A stretch of DNA of 17,817 bases from Chloroflexota bacterium (GCA_022707725.1 JAKJAB010000029.1:1-17817); one strand, 5' to 3'. Positions 8,630-15,684 are shown, counted from the first letter of the stretch. Notes: a model not told the origin generated them from the letters alone. Numbers and translations: made by a program.

Positions 8630-8662
8630 GGTGGCAGCGTTGAGGTGCTGCCATCATTTTTT
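8630..8662 (+). terminator. Intrinsic terminator after the second binding-protein gene
   Basis: A 9-bp stem (GGTGGCAGC 8630-8638 with GCTGCCATC 8647-8655, one G-T wobble), an 8-nt loop and T6 at 8657-8662. It separates the binding-protein gene from the ATPase genes, so these may be made at a lower level by read-through or from an unseen promoter. Confidence 0.8.
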
Positions 8663-8783
8663 AGAAGGATTGTAACCGTCTTAATGGGACAGCGCCGTTA
8701 ATCGAAATCCTATCACCGAGAGCACCGAGTACTTAGAGGTTTTTTCTCTGTGTAGTCGGAGGCTATTTTGGGAGGAATGGCTC

Positions 8784-9800
8784 GTGGAAAACACGACACA
8801 GATTGATAAGATACTTGAAGTGCGCGGCCTCAAAACGTACTTTTACACCGATGATGGGGTGGTGAAGGCCGTCGATGGGGTGGATTTTGATGTCCGGCGT
8901 GGTGAAATCGTAGCGCTGGTGGGCGAATCCGGGTGTGGAAAAAGCGTGACCTCGTTCTCGATTATGCAGTTGGTGGGAACTCCCGGAAAAGTTGTGGGGG
9001 GCGAGGTGCTGTTCAACGGCCAGGATTTGTTGAAGCTACCCGAGGCGGATATGCGGCTATTGCGTGGCGACCGGCTGTCGATGATTTTCCAACAACCCAC
9101 CTCGTGCCTGAATCCAGTGTTCCGTGTGGGCGACCAGATTGCGGAAGTCCTGCAGATTCACCGGGGCATGGACAAGAAAGAAGGCTGGAAGAAAGCCGAG
9201 CACTTGCTGCGCACGGTCGGCATCCCCGAACCGGAGAAGCGTGTCCATTCGTACCCCCACGAACTTTCGGGCGGCATGGCGCAGCGCGTGATGATCGCCA
9301 TGGCGCTGGCCTGTGAGCCGGAACTGCTGATCGCCGACGAACCGACGACGGCGCTTGACGTGACGATCCAGGCCCAAATTTTGGACCTGATGCGCGGCCT
9401 GCAAGGCCAGCTCGGCGCTTCGATCATCCTTATCACGCACGATATGGGCGTGGTCGCGGAGATGGCCTCACGGGTGTCGGTGATGTACGCGGGTCGCGTG
9501 GTCGAACAGGCCATCGTCGAAACGCTTTTCGATAACCCACTGCATCCCTATACGCATGGGCTGTTGGCCTCTATCCCGGTGATGGGCGTCGTGAAAGATC
9601 GGCTCGATACCATTCCCGGCGCGGTGCCCAACCTGATTGATCTGCCGCCGGGTTGTAAGTTTGCCCCGCGCTGCCTGGCGCGTCTCGAGCACAATCTGGA
9701 GGTGTGCACCGAGCGCGAACCCGACCTGGTCGAATATGCACCGGATCATTATGTGCGTTGCTGGCTTTACCAGAATCCAAAGGAGACATCCGATGACTGA
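8784..9800 (+). CDS. Opp/Dpp-type ABC transporter ATPase (OppD/DppD-like), locus B
   Basis: This 338-residue ATPase carries Walker A GESGCGKSV (47-55), Q-loop Q104, signature LSGGM (161-165), Walker B LLIADE (181-186), switch His219 and the C-terminal oligopeptide domain ('HPYTHGLLASIP', 'PPGCKFAPRC', final 'VRCWL'). Cysteines 291, 297, 308 and 326 could hold the [4Fe-4S] cluster known in DppD relatives. It starts with GTG at 8784, chosen because GGAGGA (8771-8776) lies 7 bp upstream; the ATG at 8777 is in another frame. It is clearly different from the locus A copy and closer to the textbook OppD/DppD sequence. The stop overlaps the next ATG by 8 bp. Confidence 0.93.
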   Translation: MENTTQIDKILEVRGLKTYFYTDDGVVKAVDGVDFDVRRGEIVALVGESGCGKSVTSFSIMQLVGTPGKVVGGEVLFNGQDLLKLPEADMRLLRGDRLSMIFQQPTSCLNPVFRVGDQIAEVLQIHRGMDKKEGWKKAEHLLRTVGIPEPEKRVHSYPHELSGGMAQRVMIAMALACEPELLIADEPTTALDVTIQAQILDLMRGLQGQLGASIILITHDMGVVAEMASRVSVMYAGRVVEQAIVETLFDNPLHPYTHGLLASIPVMGVVKDRLDTIPGAVPNLIDLPPGCKFAPRCLARLEHNLEVCTEREPDLVEYAPDHYVRCWLYQNPKETSDD

Positions 9801-10818
9801 GGTACAAGGGCGACCCGGTCATGACAACGGAAAGAAAGACCTGGTGGTCGTGCAGGATTTGGTCAAGTATTTTCCCATCCGCGGTGGACTCTTGCAACGC
9901 GTTCAGGCGTATGTCAAAGCCGTCGATGGCGTCAGTTTCACGATCAAACAGGGAGAGACATTGGGGCTTGTCGGCGAGTCCGGCTGCGGCAAAACGACGG
10001 TCGGACGCACCCTGCTGCGTCTGACCCCGCTGACCAGTGGGCAGGTTTTTTTCGAGGGCCGCGACATTTTCGCGCTGCGTGGCAATGCGCTCAAGGACAT
10101 TCGCAAGGATATGCAGATTGTCTTCCAGGACCCGTACTCCTCGCTGGATCCGCGCATGCCGGTGGGCGAGAGCATCATGGAAGGATTGGTCGTCCATGGC
10201 ATTGGATCGCCCGAAGAGCGCTGGGAGAAGGTCATTCACCTGCTGCGGATGGTCAACCTGGAAGATTTCCACGCCAAGCGTTACCCGCACGAGTTCTCCG
10301 GTGGGCAACGCCAGCGGATCGGCATCGCGCGGGCGCTAGCGCTAAACCCCAAGTTCATCGTCGCCGACGAACCGGTGTCGGCGCTGGATGTTTCGGTGCA
10401 GGCGCAGGTGTTGAACATCCTCATGGACTTGCAAGATCAACTGGCGTTGACCTATATGTTCGTCGCGCACAACCTGAGCGTGGTGGAACATATCAGCACG
10501 CGTGTGGCCGTGATGTATCTCGGCAAGATGGCCGAACTGGCCGACCGCCACGAAATCTTCACGCATCCCTTGCACCCGTATACGCGGGCGTTGATGTCGG
10601 CCATTCCGATTGCCGATCCCCGCAAGGCCGGATCGCGTGCGCGCATTATCCTCGAAGGCGATGTGCCTAGCCCGATCAACCCACCTCAGGGCTGCCACTT
10701 CCACTCGCGCTGTTCCTATGCGATCAAAGGATTGTGCGATCAAGAAGAGCCGGTCTTCAAGGACTATGGCTCGGGACACCTCGTTGCTTGTTGGTTGGTG
10801 GATAGGGAAGCTGGCTAG
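9793..10818 (+). CDS. Opp/Dpp-type ABC transporter ATPase (OppF/DppF-like), locus B
   Basis: This 341-residue ATPase is the probable partner of the preceding one. Motifs seen: Walker A GESGCGKTT (61-69), Q-loop Q112 in 'FQDPYSSLDPRM' (a hallmark of OppF/DppF), signature FSGGQ (168-172), Walker B FIVADE (188-193), and switch His226 in 'VAHNLSVV', again typical of the OppF branch. The C-terminal domain has 'HPYTRALMSAIP' and Cys301, Cys307, Cys315 and Cys333. The ATG at 9793 follows AGGAGA at 9781-9786 and overlaps the upstream stop by 8 bp; the longer in-frame extension inside the upstream gene is rejected. A strong terminator follows, so the locus ends here without permease genes. Confidence 0.93.
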   Translation: MTEVQGRPGHDNGKKDLVVVQDLVKYFPIRGGLLQRVQAYVKAVDGVSFTIKQGETLGLVGESGCGKTTVGRTLLRLTPLTSGQVFFEGRDIFALRGNALKDIRKDMQIVFQDPYSSLDPRMPVGESIMEGLVVHGIGSPEERWEKVIHLLRMVNLEDFHAKRYPHEFSGGQRQRIGIARALALNPKFIVADEPVSALDVSVQAQVLNILMDLQDQLALTYMFVAHNLSVVEHISTRVAVMYLGKMAELADRHEIFTHPLHPYTRALMSAIPIADPRKAGSRARIILEGDVPSPINPPQGCHFHSRCSYAIKGLCDQEEPVFKDYGSGHLVACWLVDREAG

Positions 10819-10843
10819 TGGCTGGCATAGATAGAAGGAAGAG

Positions 10844-10871
10844 CGGAGGGCACACATCCCTCCGTTTTTTT
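10844..10871 (+). terminator. Intrinsic terminator of transporter locus B
   Basis: A 7-bp GC-rich stem (CGGAGGG 10844-10850, CCCTCCG 10858-10864) with a 7-nt loop, directly followed by T7 (10865-10871): a canonical rho-independent terminator. Confidence 0.9.
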
Positions 10872-10892
10872 GTCATTGCCTCCTCAGTGTGC

Positions 10893-10921
10893 TTTCCAAA
10901 TTGGCTAAGGCGGGGTATAAT
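10893..10921 (+). promoter_or_regulatory. Promoter of the membrane protein-two-component operon
   Basis: A perfect -10 hexamer TATAAT (10916-10921) with a 17-bp spacer to a weak -35, TTTCCA (10893-10898, 4 of 6). It follows the terminator and predicts a very short leader of about 17 nt before the ATG at 10945. Confidence 0.55.
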
Positions 10922-10944
10922 TTATTGTAGGAGGGCAGAAAACG

Positions 10945-11466
10945 ATGCGCAAACAACCTGGCTTTTTAGGGGTGTTGGTCGTGCTGGTCATCGTGACCGG
11001 CTTGTTGGTCTGGTGGATTGGCTCCACGGCCAACAGCGACCGGCTGTGGTTCTTGCGCGTCTTCAATGCACGCACTGATTGGATTTCGGTCTACTGGGAT
11101 GGCGAGACGTATCTGTTGTTTCCCGAAGATCCGGCCTACGAAGAAATTATGTCCGCTTTTGCCGACGGTGTGGCGCATTGGACGGATTACGAGGGCGATG
11201 CGCTTCTGGTCGACGACAGTCTGGAACGTTATCGCACTGCGGGGCGTCTGCTGGAACTGCATTACAACAAATCTGTTCAGGTGCATACCCGGCATCTGTT
11301 TCCCCGGGCGCGGTGCTTTTTTGTCCCTCTCGCGGACGCCGACGCGAATGCGCGTCGGGTGTTTGCCGGATGGGATGACACGCCGCGTGAGGCTGCGTTG
11401 AATCTTAACGCCGCGCGGTTTGCGCGCTTGTTGGCGGCGATCGAACAGGCCGTCCCTGGTGAGTAG
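10945..11466 (+). CDS. Membrane-anchored protein of unknown function
   Basis: This 173-residue protein has one N-terminal hydrophobic segment (about 8-26) with basic residues before it and no cleavage motif, so it is probably a membrane anchor with the remaining 145 residues outside. The soluble part has alternating charged and aromatic residues ('RTDWISVYWDGETYLLFPED') and a central 'LLVDDSLERYRTAGRLLELHY'-type region followed by 'VQVHTRHLF'. I do not recognise the family. The ATG at 10945 has GGAGGG at 10930-10935. It ends 7 bp before the kinase gene, so the three genes to 13929 form one operon; a role as a signal input partner for the soluble kinase is possible but only inferred. Confidence 0.75.
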   Translation: MRKQPGFLGVLVVLVIVTGLLVWWIGSTANSDRLWFLRVFNARTDWISVYWDGETYLLFPEDPAYEEIMSAFADGVAHWTDYEGDALLVDDSLERYRTAGRLLELHYNKSVQVHTRHLFPRARCFFVPLADADANARRVFAGWDDTPREAALNLNAARFARLLAAIEQAVPGE

Positions 11467-11473
11467 GGGTAGA

Positions 11474-13096
11474 ATGGTCGATTCGCAAGCTCGTATCCTG
11501 GTGGTCGATGACGACCCCAAAATGATCCACCTGGTCAAAGAAGTGCTGGATATGATCCCCTGCGAGGCGCTGGTCGCCGACGAGGGGGAACGGGCATTGG
11601 CGCTGTTGCACCAGGAGTTGGAAAAGGGCACGCCGGTCGATGCTGTGTTGCTGGATGTGATGATGCCCGGAGAAGACGGCTTCCGCATTTTGGAGCGGAT
11701 GAAGGCCGACGCGCAGTTGGGACAGACTCCCGTCATCCTTATCACCGGCCTGGATTCCATTCCGTCGAAGACGCGCGGCCTCCAGATGGGGGCCGATGAT
11801 TACATCATCAAACCCTTCGATCCCCAGGAATTGATGGCCCGCGTGGGTGTGGTGCTGCGTATCCGCCGGACAGAGCAGATGCTCCGGCGGCGCAACCAGG
11901 AATTGGCGGCCCTCGATGACATCAATCGCATGGTATCTTCGAGCCTGGATTTGGACGAGGTGCTCGTTTCGGCATTGGAGGGCCTGGGGCGCTTGATCGA
12001 AACGGATGCGCTGGCCCTGGTGCTCAACGACGAGGAATCCCAGGCGTGGGTGGTGCGGACGGCGCGCGCGCAGTCTGAAGTCTGGCTTGAAGGCCGGGTC
12101 GTTCCCGCTGACGATGCTATTCTGCGCGGCGTGGTCATCGGCAGCCGTTCTATGTTGTTTCGCGGAGTGGGTGAAGGCTTCTGGAATGAGGCGCTCGCTC
12201 GCACGCCCCTGGATGTTCTGTGCGTGCCGCTGACGAAAGGCAGTACGCGGATCGGCGCGCTGGTCGTGCTGAAGCAAACGGCAGGCCTGGACGAGGAGTC
12301 GATCCCTCTGGTGGAGCACCTTGCGGCGACCGTCTCGGTGGCGGTCCAGAACGCGCGCTTGTTCCATGATTTGGAGTCCTTTGCCGAAGAAGTCGAGCGT
12401 TCCCAAAATCAACTGATCCAGGCCGAAAAGATGGCAGCGGTGGGCCGCCTGGCGGCGTCGTTGGCGCACGAAATCAACAACCCGTTGCAGGCGATCCAGA
12501 ACAGCCTGCACCTGGCCCTGCATCAAGGGTTGGAGGAGGAAAAACGCCGCCAGTTCCTCGAAATGGCGCAGCAGGAAGTGACCCGCCTGGTACAGATTGT
12601 GCGCCGCATGTTGGATTTCTATCGTCCTTCGTCCGCGATGCAACCCCTGGATGTCAATCGCCCGGTGGAAGATGCTCTGGCGATCGCTGGCAAGCGTCTG
12701 CAACAAGCGCGCATCGAGATCGTATCGCGGCTCTCTTCCAATCTGCCGCCGGTGCGCGGCGCGCCTAACCAACTAACGCAGGTGTTCCTCAACATCATCA
12801 TCAATGCGGTGGAGGCTATGCCCGAGGGTGGGACCTTGTGGGTGGGCAGCGCCTATCACGCCGAGCGCCGGCAAATTGTGGTGGCATTCCGCGATAGCGG
12901 CCCCGGCATCGCACCGGAGATGCGCGAGCACATGTTTGAACCCTTTCACACCTCGAAATCGACGGGTACGGGGTTGGGATTGGCGATCAGTTACGGCATT
13001 ATCGAGCGGCATGGGGGAATGATCGAAGTGGAAAGCCCGCCAGGCACCGGGACGACGTTCATCGTGCGTTTACCGCAGCAATACGAGGAGGCTTGA
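11474..13096 (+). CDS. Cytoplasmic hybrid sensor histidine kinase (REC-GAF-HisKA-HATPase)
   Basis: This 540-residue protein has no membrane segment. Residues 7-125 are a receiver domain with the acidic pocket D12-D14, phospho-acceptor D61, T91 and K113. Residues about 145-298 resemble a GAF sensor domain ending in 'VAVQNARLFHDL', typical of the GAF-to-kinase junction. A short coiled coil (299-322) leads to the HisKA domain with the phospho-accepting His332 in 'LAHEINNPLQAI', then the ATPase domain with N-box Asn444, G1 'DSGPGIA' (474-480), F-box 'FEPFHTSK' (488-495) and G2 'GTGLGL' (498-503). The ATG at 11474 is preferred over an in-frame start at 11420 that lies inside the upstream gene; AGGGG at 11465-11469 is its ribosome site. 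The stop overlaps the next ATG by 1 bp. Confidence 0.93.
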   Translation: MVDSQARILVVDDDPKMIHLVKEVLDMIPCEALVADEGERALALLHQELEKGTPVDAVLLDVMMPGEDGFRILERMKADAQLGQTPVILITGLDSIPSKTRGLQMGADDYIIKPFDPQELMARVGVVLRIRRTEQMLRRRNQELAALDDINRMVSSSLDLDEVLVSALEGLGRLIETDALALVLNDEESQAWVVRTARAQSEVWLEGRVVPADDAILRGVVIGSRSMLFRGVGEGFWNEALARTPLDVLCVPLTKGSTRIGALVVLKQTAGLDEESIPLVEHLAATVSVAVQNARLFHDLESFAEEVERSQNQLIQAEKMAAVGRLAASLAHEINNPLQAIQNSLHLALHQGLEEEKRRQFLEMAQQEVTRLVQIVRRMLDFYRPSSAMQPLDVNRPVEDALAIAGKRLQQARIEIVSRLSSNLPPVRGAPNQLTQVFLNIIINAVEAMPEGGTLWVGSAYHAERRQIVVAFRDSGPGIAPEMREHMFEPFHTSKSTGTGLGLAISYGIIERHGGMIEVESPPGTGTTFIVRLPQQYEEA

Positions 13097-13929
13097 TGGA
13101 AGATATTCGCATTCTGGTGGTCGACGACGAGGCGGCTGAGCGGATCACGCTCGGTGAAGTACTGCGTCTCGAAGGCTACCACGTCACGTTAGCGGCTTCT
13201 GGCGAGCAGGCGCTCGCCATCGTGCGCCAGGAGCCGATGTTCGATCTGGCCATTCTCGACCTGCGGCTGCCGGGCATGGACGGCTTGCAGGTGCTGGACG
13301 GTATCCGCAGAATTTCGGCGGAAACCATCGTCATCCTCATTACCGGTTACGGCACATTGGAGACGGCGGTCCAGGCTTTGCGCAAGGGGGCTTACGATTT
13401 TTTGCTCAAGCCCAGTCCTGTGGAAGAGGTGTTGGTCGCTGTACGGCGTGCGCTCTCGGAGCTAAAGGCCGGGCGTCATCGTCGTTTGTTGATCAGCCAG
13501 TTACAGAATACGCTGCAAGCTTTGGTCGCCACAACGGATGGTCTGATGGGCGTAGAGGCGCTGTCCGATCTGGAAAAGGATGACGGCGCTACCGTTGTCG
13601 GCGATATTCAGATTGACAAGGGTAAACACCTGGTCACATATCGGGGGCAGCCCGTCGAACTGACGCCGACGGAGTTCCGTCTTCTGGAATGTCTGGTTGG
13701 ACGGGCGGGCGAGGTTTGCACGCCGCAAGACCTGGTGCGCTGCGCGCAGGGGTACGACACCGATGCCTGGGGTGCACGCTCGATCGTGCGGGTGCATATC
13801 CGGCGTCTACGGCGCAAGCTGGAACCCGATCCGGAGAATCCGCGCTACATATTGAACGTGCGCGGCGTGGGGTATCTGTTCGCCACCTCGCCGGAGCAGG
13901 CGTTGCAGACCCTTCAAGACGAGGACTAG
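13096..13929 (+). CDS. Response regulator, receiver plus OmpR/PhoB-type winged helix
   Basis: This 277-residue regulator is the likely output partner of the preceding kinase. The receiver (3-121) has D10/D11, phospho-acceptor D55, T83 and K105. Its C-terminal half, 'LITGYGTLETAVQALRKGAY' (81-100), is of the NtrC type. The DNA-binding domain (about 167-264) is of the OmpR/PhoB type: 'LTPTEFRLLECL', 'RSIVRVHIRRLRRKLEP', and 'YILNVRGVGYLF'. The linker of about 45 residues is longer than usual; the family is normally about 230 residues. The ATG at 13096 has GAGGAGG at 13085-13091 and shares one base with the kinase stop, so the pair is translationally coupled. The target genes are unknown. Confidence 0.93.
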   Translation: MEDIRILVVDDEAAERITLGEVLRLEGYHVTLAASGEQALAIVRQEPMFDLAILDLRLPGMDGLQVLDGIRRISAETIVILITGYGTLETAVQALRKGAYDFLLKPSPVEEVLVAVRRALSELKAGRHRRLLISQLQNTLQALVATTDGLMGVEALSDLEKDDGATVVGDIQIDKGKHLVTYRGQPVELTPTEFRLLECLVGRAGEVCTPQDLVRCAQGYDTDAWGARSIVRVHIRRLRRKLEPDPENPRYILNVRGVGYLFATSPEQALQTLQDED

Positions 13930-13930
13930 T

Positions 13931-13948
13931 CGGTTCGCATGTGAACCG
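13931..13948. repeat. Short inverted repeat after the response-regulator gene
   Basis: CGGTTC (13931-13936) and GAACCG (13943-13948) form a near-perfect 18-nt palindrome with a CATG centre and one wobble pair. No T-tract follows, so it may be an operator or a weak hairpin and is not a canonical terminator. Confidence 0.35.
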
Positions 13949-13999
13949 CGACCGGTAAAAAACGTGCCAGGGGCGTTTATTATCGATAAATATATTGAT

Positions 14000-14027
14000 T
14001 TGCTTTACTGTGGGTTGGCGTTAGAAT
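14000..14027 (+). promoter_or_regulatory. Possible promoter of the 56-residue protein gene
   Basis: TTGCTT (14000-14005), a 16-bp spacer and TAGAAT (14022-14027, 5 of 6 to the -10 consensus). The -35 is weak (3 of 6). The surrounding stretch 13979-14005 is AT-rich in contrast to the neighbouring genes. Confidence 0.4.
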
Positions 14028-14068
14028 TTGGTTGTCGTTGATTCCTCAAAGGATCGGGAGGGCAGTGT

Positions 14069-14239
14069 ATGGCAGATAAAGAAAATGTCGTGAAGATGCA
14101 GAAACTGCGTCGGACGGTGGATCGCCTGCGCAATATGCGCTCCAGTGCAACCCCTTCAGTCATCCGCAAAACCTCATGGTTCGCGCGGCTCAAAGCCCGT
14201 CTGGGCTTGATCCCTGTGCCGGAAGGTGCTGAGGAATAG
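14069..14239 (+). CDS. Small basic protein, 56 residues, unknown function
   Basis: The frame starts with ATG at 14069, 6 bp after an excellent ribosome site GGGAGGG (14056-14062), and ends with TAG at 14237-14239. It encodes MADKENVVKMQKLRRTVDRL and then a Ser/Thr-containing stretch, 'SWFARLKARLGLIPVP' and an acidic end. Residues 5-24 could form a charged helix, and 36-46 an amphipathic Arg/Lys-rich helix. No signal peptide or recognised family. It has its own possible promoter and ends just before a strong terminator, which supports a real short gene. A DNA-, RNA- or membrane-surface-binding role is possible but unsupported. Confidence 0.65.
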   Translation: MADKENVVKMQKLRRTVDRLRNMRSSATPSVIRKTSWFARLKARLGLIPVPEGAEE

Positions 14240-14267
14240 GGCCGCATCAACATATCCTGAATGAAAT

Positions 14268-14306
14268 AAAAAAACAGCGCGGTGTATCACCGCGCTGTTT
14301 TTGTTT
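14268..14306. terminator. Bidirectional intrinsic terminator between convergent genes
   Basis: A perfect 13-bp stem, AAACAGCGCGGTG (14272-14284) with CACCGCGCTGTTT (14288-14300), closes a 3-nt loop, with an A-tract before it and a T-tract after it. It can stop transcription from the small plus-strand gene and from the convergent minus-strand gene. Confidence 0.9.
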
Positions 14307-14312
14307 TATACT

Positions 14313-15299
14313 CTACCACCACAACAGGAAAACGTTTTGGGCCGTTGTGGTCAAACTTCCATAGGTGACGACAGCGCGCACGATAATATTCGTGCCGGAA
14401 CGCCCTTTATTGACGGGCAACGAGGCGCTGACAAAGCCGCGCTTGTCGGTGGGGAGCGTCTGCGTGCTGCCGGGCAGGACGGTATTCGTCGATTTGTCGA
14501 CGAAACTGATGCTGACCTGGGCGTTTTCTAGCGGCCTGCCGGTGTTGTCGTTCACTAAAACCGTCACAATCTGATTGCGCTGCGTGCTCATCACAGAGTA
14601 GCGTAACGACACCACTGCCTGCAATCCGGTAATCGGCATACTCTCGGGTCTGCTGTCTTGGCCAGGATTTTCCTGTAGCAGCATACGATAGCTATACATC
14701 TGGAAGTAAGCATCTCCCAGATTGCCGACGGCTACGGTGTTCGTCGCATTGTTGGGCTGCCATTGCAGCTTGAGACGTTGGAAGTATTGGACAATCTGGC
14801 CATCCTCAAAGTACATCTCTGTGATGGGATAGCCGAAGACGTCGATGCCGCCGTTTTTGTTGAAGAAATCGAGGAAAGCGTACGACACGGTGTGCCCCGT
14901 CTCAGGGAAATAAACCTTGCGGCGCGAGCGCGGCGTCGGTTCGGGTACCGGAGGTTGCCGGTATTTCAGCTCTTCAGCCAGCAATCCCAATTGGACCTTG
15001 TACGGGTTGGGGTTTTCAGGATGCCATTCCATACGTGCTTTCTGGAAGTATTGCACCCGGAGTCCTTGATCCACAAACTCCTCAGTCAGAGGATAGCCGA
15101 AGATCTCCAACCCGCCATGGGTACGGAAGTAGGCGTAAAACTCCCCCCGCACCCAAAGGCCGGTTCCCAAGCCAGTTTCGAAGAATTCCTCTGTTATCCC
15201 GCCGTCCTGCGCGAGGCTGGTTTGTGGCGCGAAGAATCCTACCGTGAGGGCGAGCAAGAGCACTATGCTAATTTTTCTAAATAACTGTATCGATTTCAT
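14313..15299 (-). CDS. Exported protein with two 'GG-FGYP-TE' repeats and an Ig-like C-terminal domain
   Basis: This 328-residue protein begins with a signal peptide (basic MKSIQLFRK, hydrophobic core to about 25, cleavage likely after 'SLA' at 30). Two similar units follow, about 34-115 and 130-203; each has an aromatic stretch, then 'HGGLEIFGYPLTEEF' or 'NGGIDVFGYPITEMY', then a 'VQYFQ-----W-P' segment. This resembles the logic of LGFP-type cell-wall repeats, but identity with them is unproven. Residues 225-328 look like an Ig-like beta-sandwich ('VSLRYSVMSTQRNQIVTVLV' then 'TGRPLENAQVSISF') ending FLLWW. The ATG at 15299 is chosen because the signal peptide starts there; the longer start at 15338 has no ribosome site. 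Likely surface-associated; function unknown. Confidence 0.85.
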   Translation of the reverse strand: MKSIQLFRKISIVLLLALTVGFFAPQTSLAQDGGITEEFFETGLGTGLWVRGEFYAYFRTHGGLEIFGYPLTEEFVDQGLRVQYFQKARMEWHPENPNPYKVQLGLLAEELKYRQPPVPEPTPRSRRKVYFPETGHTVSYAFLDFFNKNGGIDVFGYPITEMYFEDGQIVQYFQRLKLQWQPNNATNTVAVGNLGDAYFQMYSYRMLLQENPGQDSRPESMPITGLQAVVSLRYSVMSTQRNQIVTVLVNDNTGRPLENAQVSISFVDKSTNTVLPGSTQTLPTDKRGFVSASLPVNKGRSGTNIIVRAVVTYGSLTTTAQNVFLLWW

Positions 15300-15387
15300 G
15301 GTTTCTTGCCTATAATTCAACTGGAGTGTTCCAATCATGCATAGCTGTATGCACGCGCATTGCTGAACTCCACAGAGTCCATATACT

Positions 15388-15416
15388 ATTTTACACGAAA
15401 ATTACTCACAATGCAA
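15388..15416 (-). promoter_or_regulatory. Possible promoter of the exported repeat protein gene
   Basis: Read on the minus strand: TTGCAT (15416-15411), a 17-bp spacer and TAAAAT (15393-15388, 5 of 6 to the -10 consensus). The -35 is weak. A small inverted repeat TGCATA...TATGCA (15338-15353) lies in the predicted leader. Confidence 0.35.
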
Positions 15417-15418
15417 TC

Positions 15419-15426
15419 CCTTTTTT
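15419..15426 (+). repeat. Target-site duplication, left copy
   Basis: CCTTTTTT directly before the GTAA end of the 110-bp element; identical to the copy at 15537-15544. Confidence 0.7.
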
Positions 15427-15536
15427 GTAACTATTCAGCCTTGAGGTGGGACGCACTTAGCTGAACCAAAAACGGCAATTTTTGCGCTTCCTACTGTCAT
15501 TGCAGGCGTAAAAGTACGTCCCACCTGAATAGTTAC
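15427..15536. mobile_element. 110-bp MITE-like element with GTAA...TTAC ends (IS66-type inferred)
   Basis: The left end GTAACTATTC (15427-15436) is the exact reverse complement of the right end GAATAGTTAC (15527-15536). After a 7-nt interruption on the left (15437-15443), the arms continue as AGGTGGGACGCACTT (15444-15458) against AAGTACGTCCCACCT (15512-15526), 14 of 15 paired. Perfect 8-bp direct repeats CCTTTTTT flank the element (15419-15426 and 15537-15544), as expected of a target-site duplication. GTAA termini and 8-bp duplications are characteristic of the IS66 family, so a non-autonomous derivative is inferred. There is no coding sequence inside. Confidence 0.75.
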
Positions 15537-15544
15537 CCTTTTTT
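15537..15544 (+). repeat. Target-site duplication, right copy
   Basis: CCTTTTTT directly after the TTAC end of the 110-bp element. The T-rich sequence raises the chance of coincidence a little, but length and position agree exactly with the element ends. Confidence 0.7.
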
Positions 15545-15651
15545 TACTTTTTTGCGTTGCCGTTTTGTGGCAATTCCGTTGGCGTAGACAGCCAAATGAC
15601 GTGAATGGAGTGGAATCGGCAAAGATTTCATGTTTTTGTTCGATTGGGGAC

Positions 15652-15680
15652 TTGACATAGAACAAATGTGCGATTATAAT
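15652..15680 (+). promoter_or_regulatory. Consensus sigma-70-type promoter of lexA
   Basis: TTGACA (15652-15657), a 17-bp spacer and TATAAT (15675-15680): a perfect match in both hexamers and spacing, predicting a start near 15687 and a leader of about 50 nt. Confidence 0.9.
15659..15672. promoter_or_regulatory. Candidate LexA operator (SOS box) inside the lexA promoter
   Basis: AGAACAAATGTGCG matches 12 of 14 positions of the Gram-positive SOS box CGAACRNRYGTTYG and lies entirely within the promoter spacer. Binding there would block RNA polymerase, giving the usual LexA autorepression. The mismatches are the first base and one T in the right half-site. Confidence 0.6.
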
Positions 15681-15684
15681 AAGT

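Noticed and set aside
8777..8779. ATG as start of the locus B OppD-like gene
   Set aside because: It is out of frame with the ATPase; the GTG at 8784 is in frame and 7 bp from GGAGGA.
11405..12772. 455-codon open frame on the minus strand opposite the histidine kinase gene
   Set aside because: Its protein is rich in His, Arg and Gln with no recognisable domain, whereas the plus strand encodes every kinase motif; it is a mirror frame of GC-rich coding DNA.
15311..15316. TATAAT on the plus strand within the leader of the minus-strand gene
   Set aside because: There is no -35 at proper spacing and no plus-strand gene follows until lexA, which has its own consensus promoter.
15300..15338. Longer start for the exported repeat protein at 15338
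   Set aside because: No ribosome site precedes it and it would put 13 residues in front of a typical signal peptide that begins at 15299.
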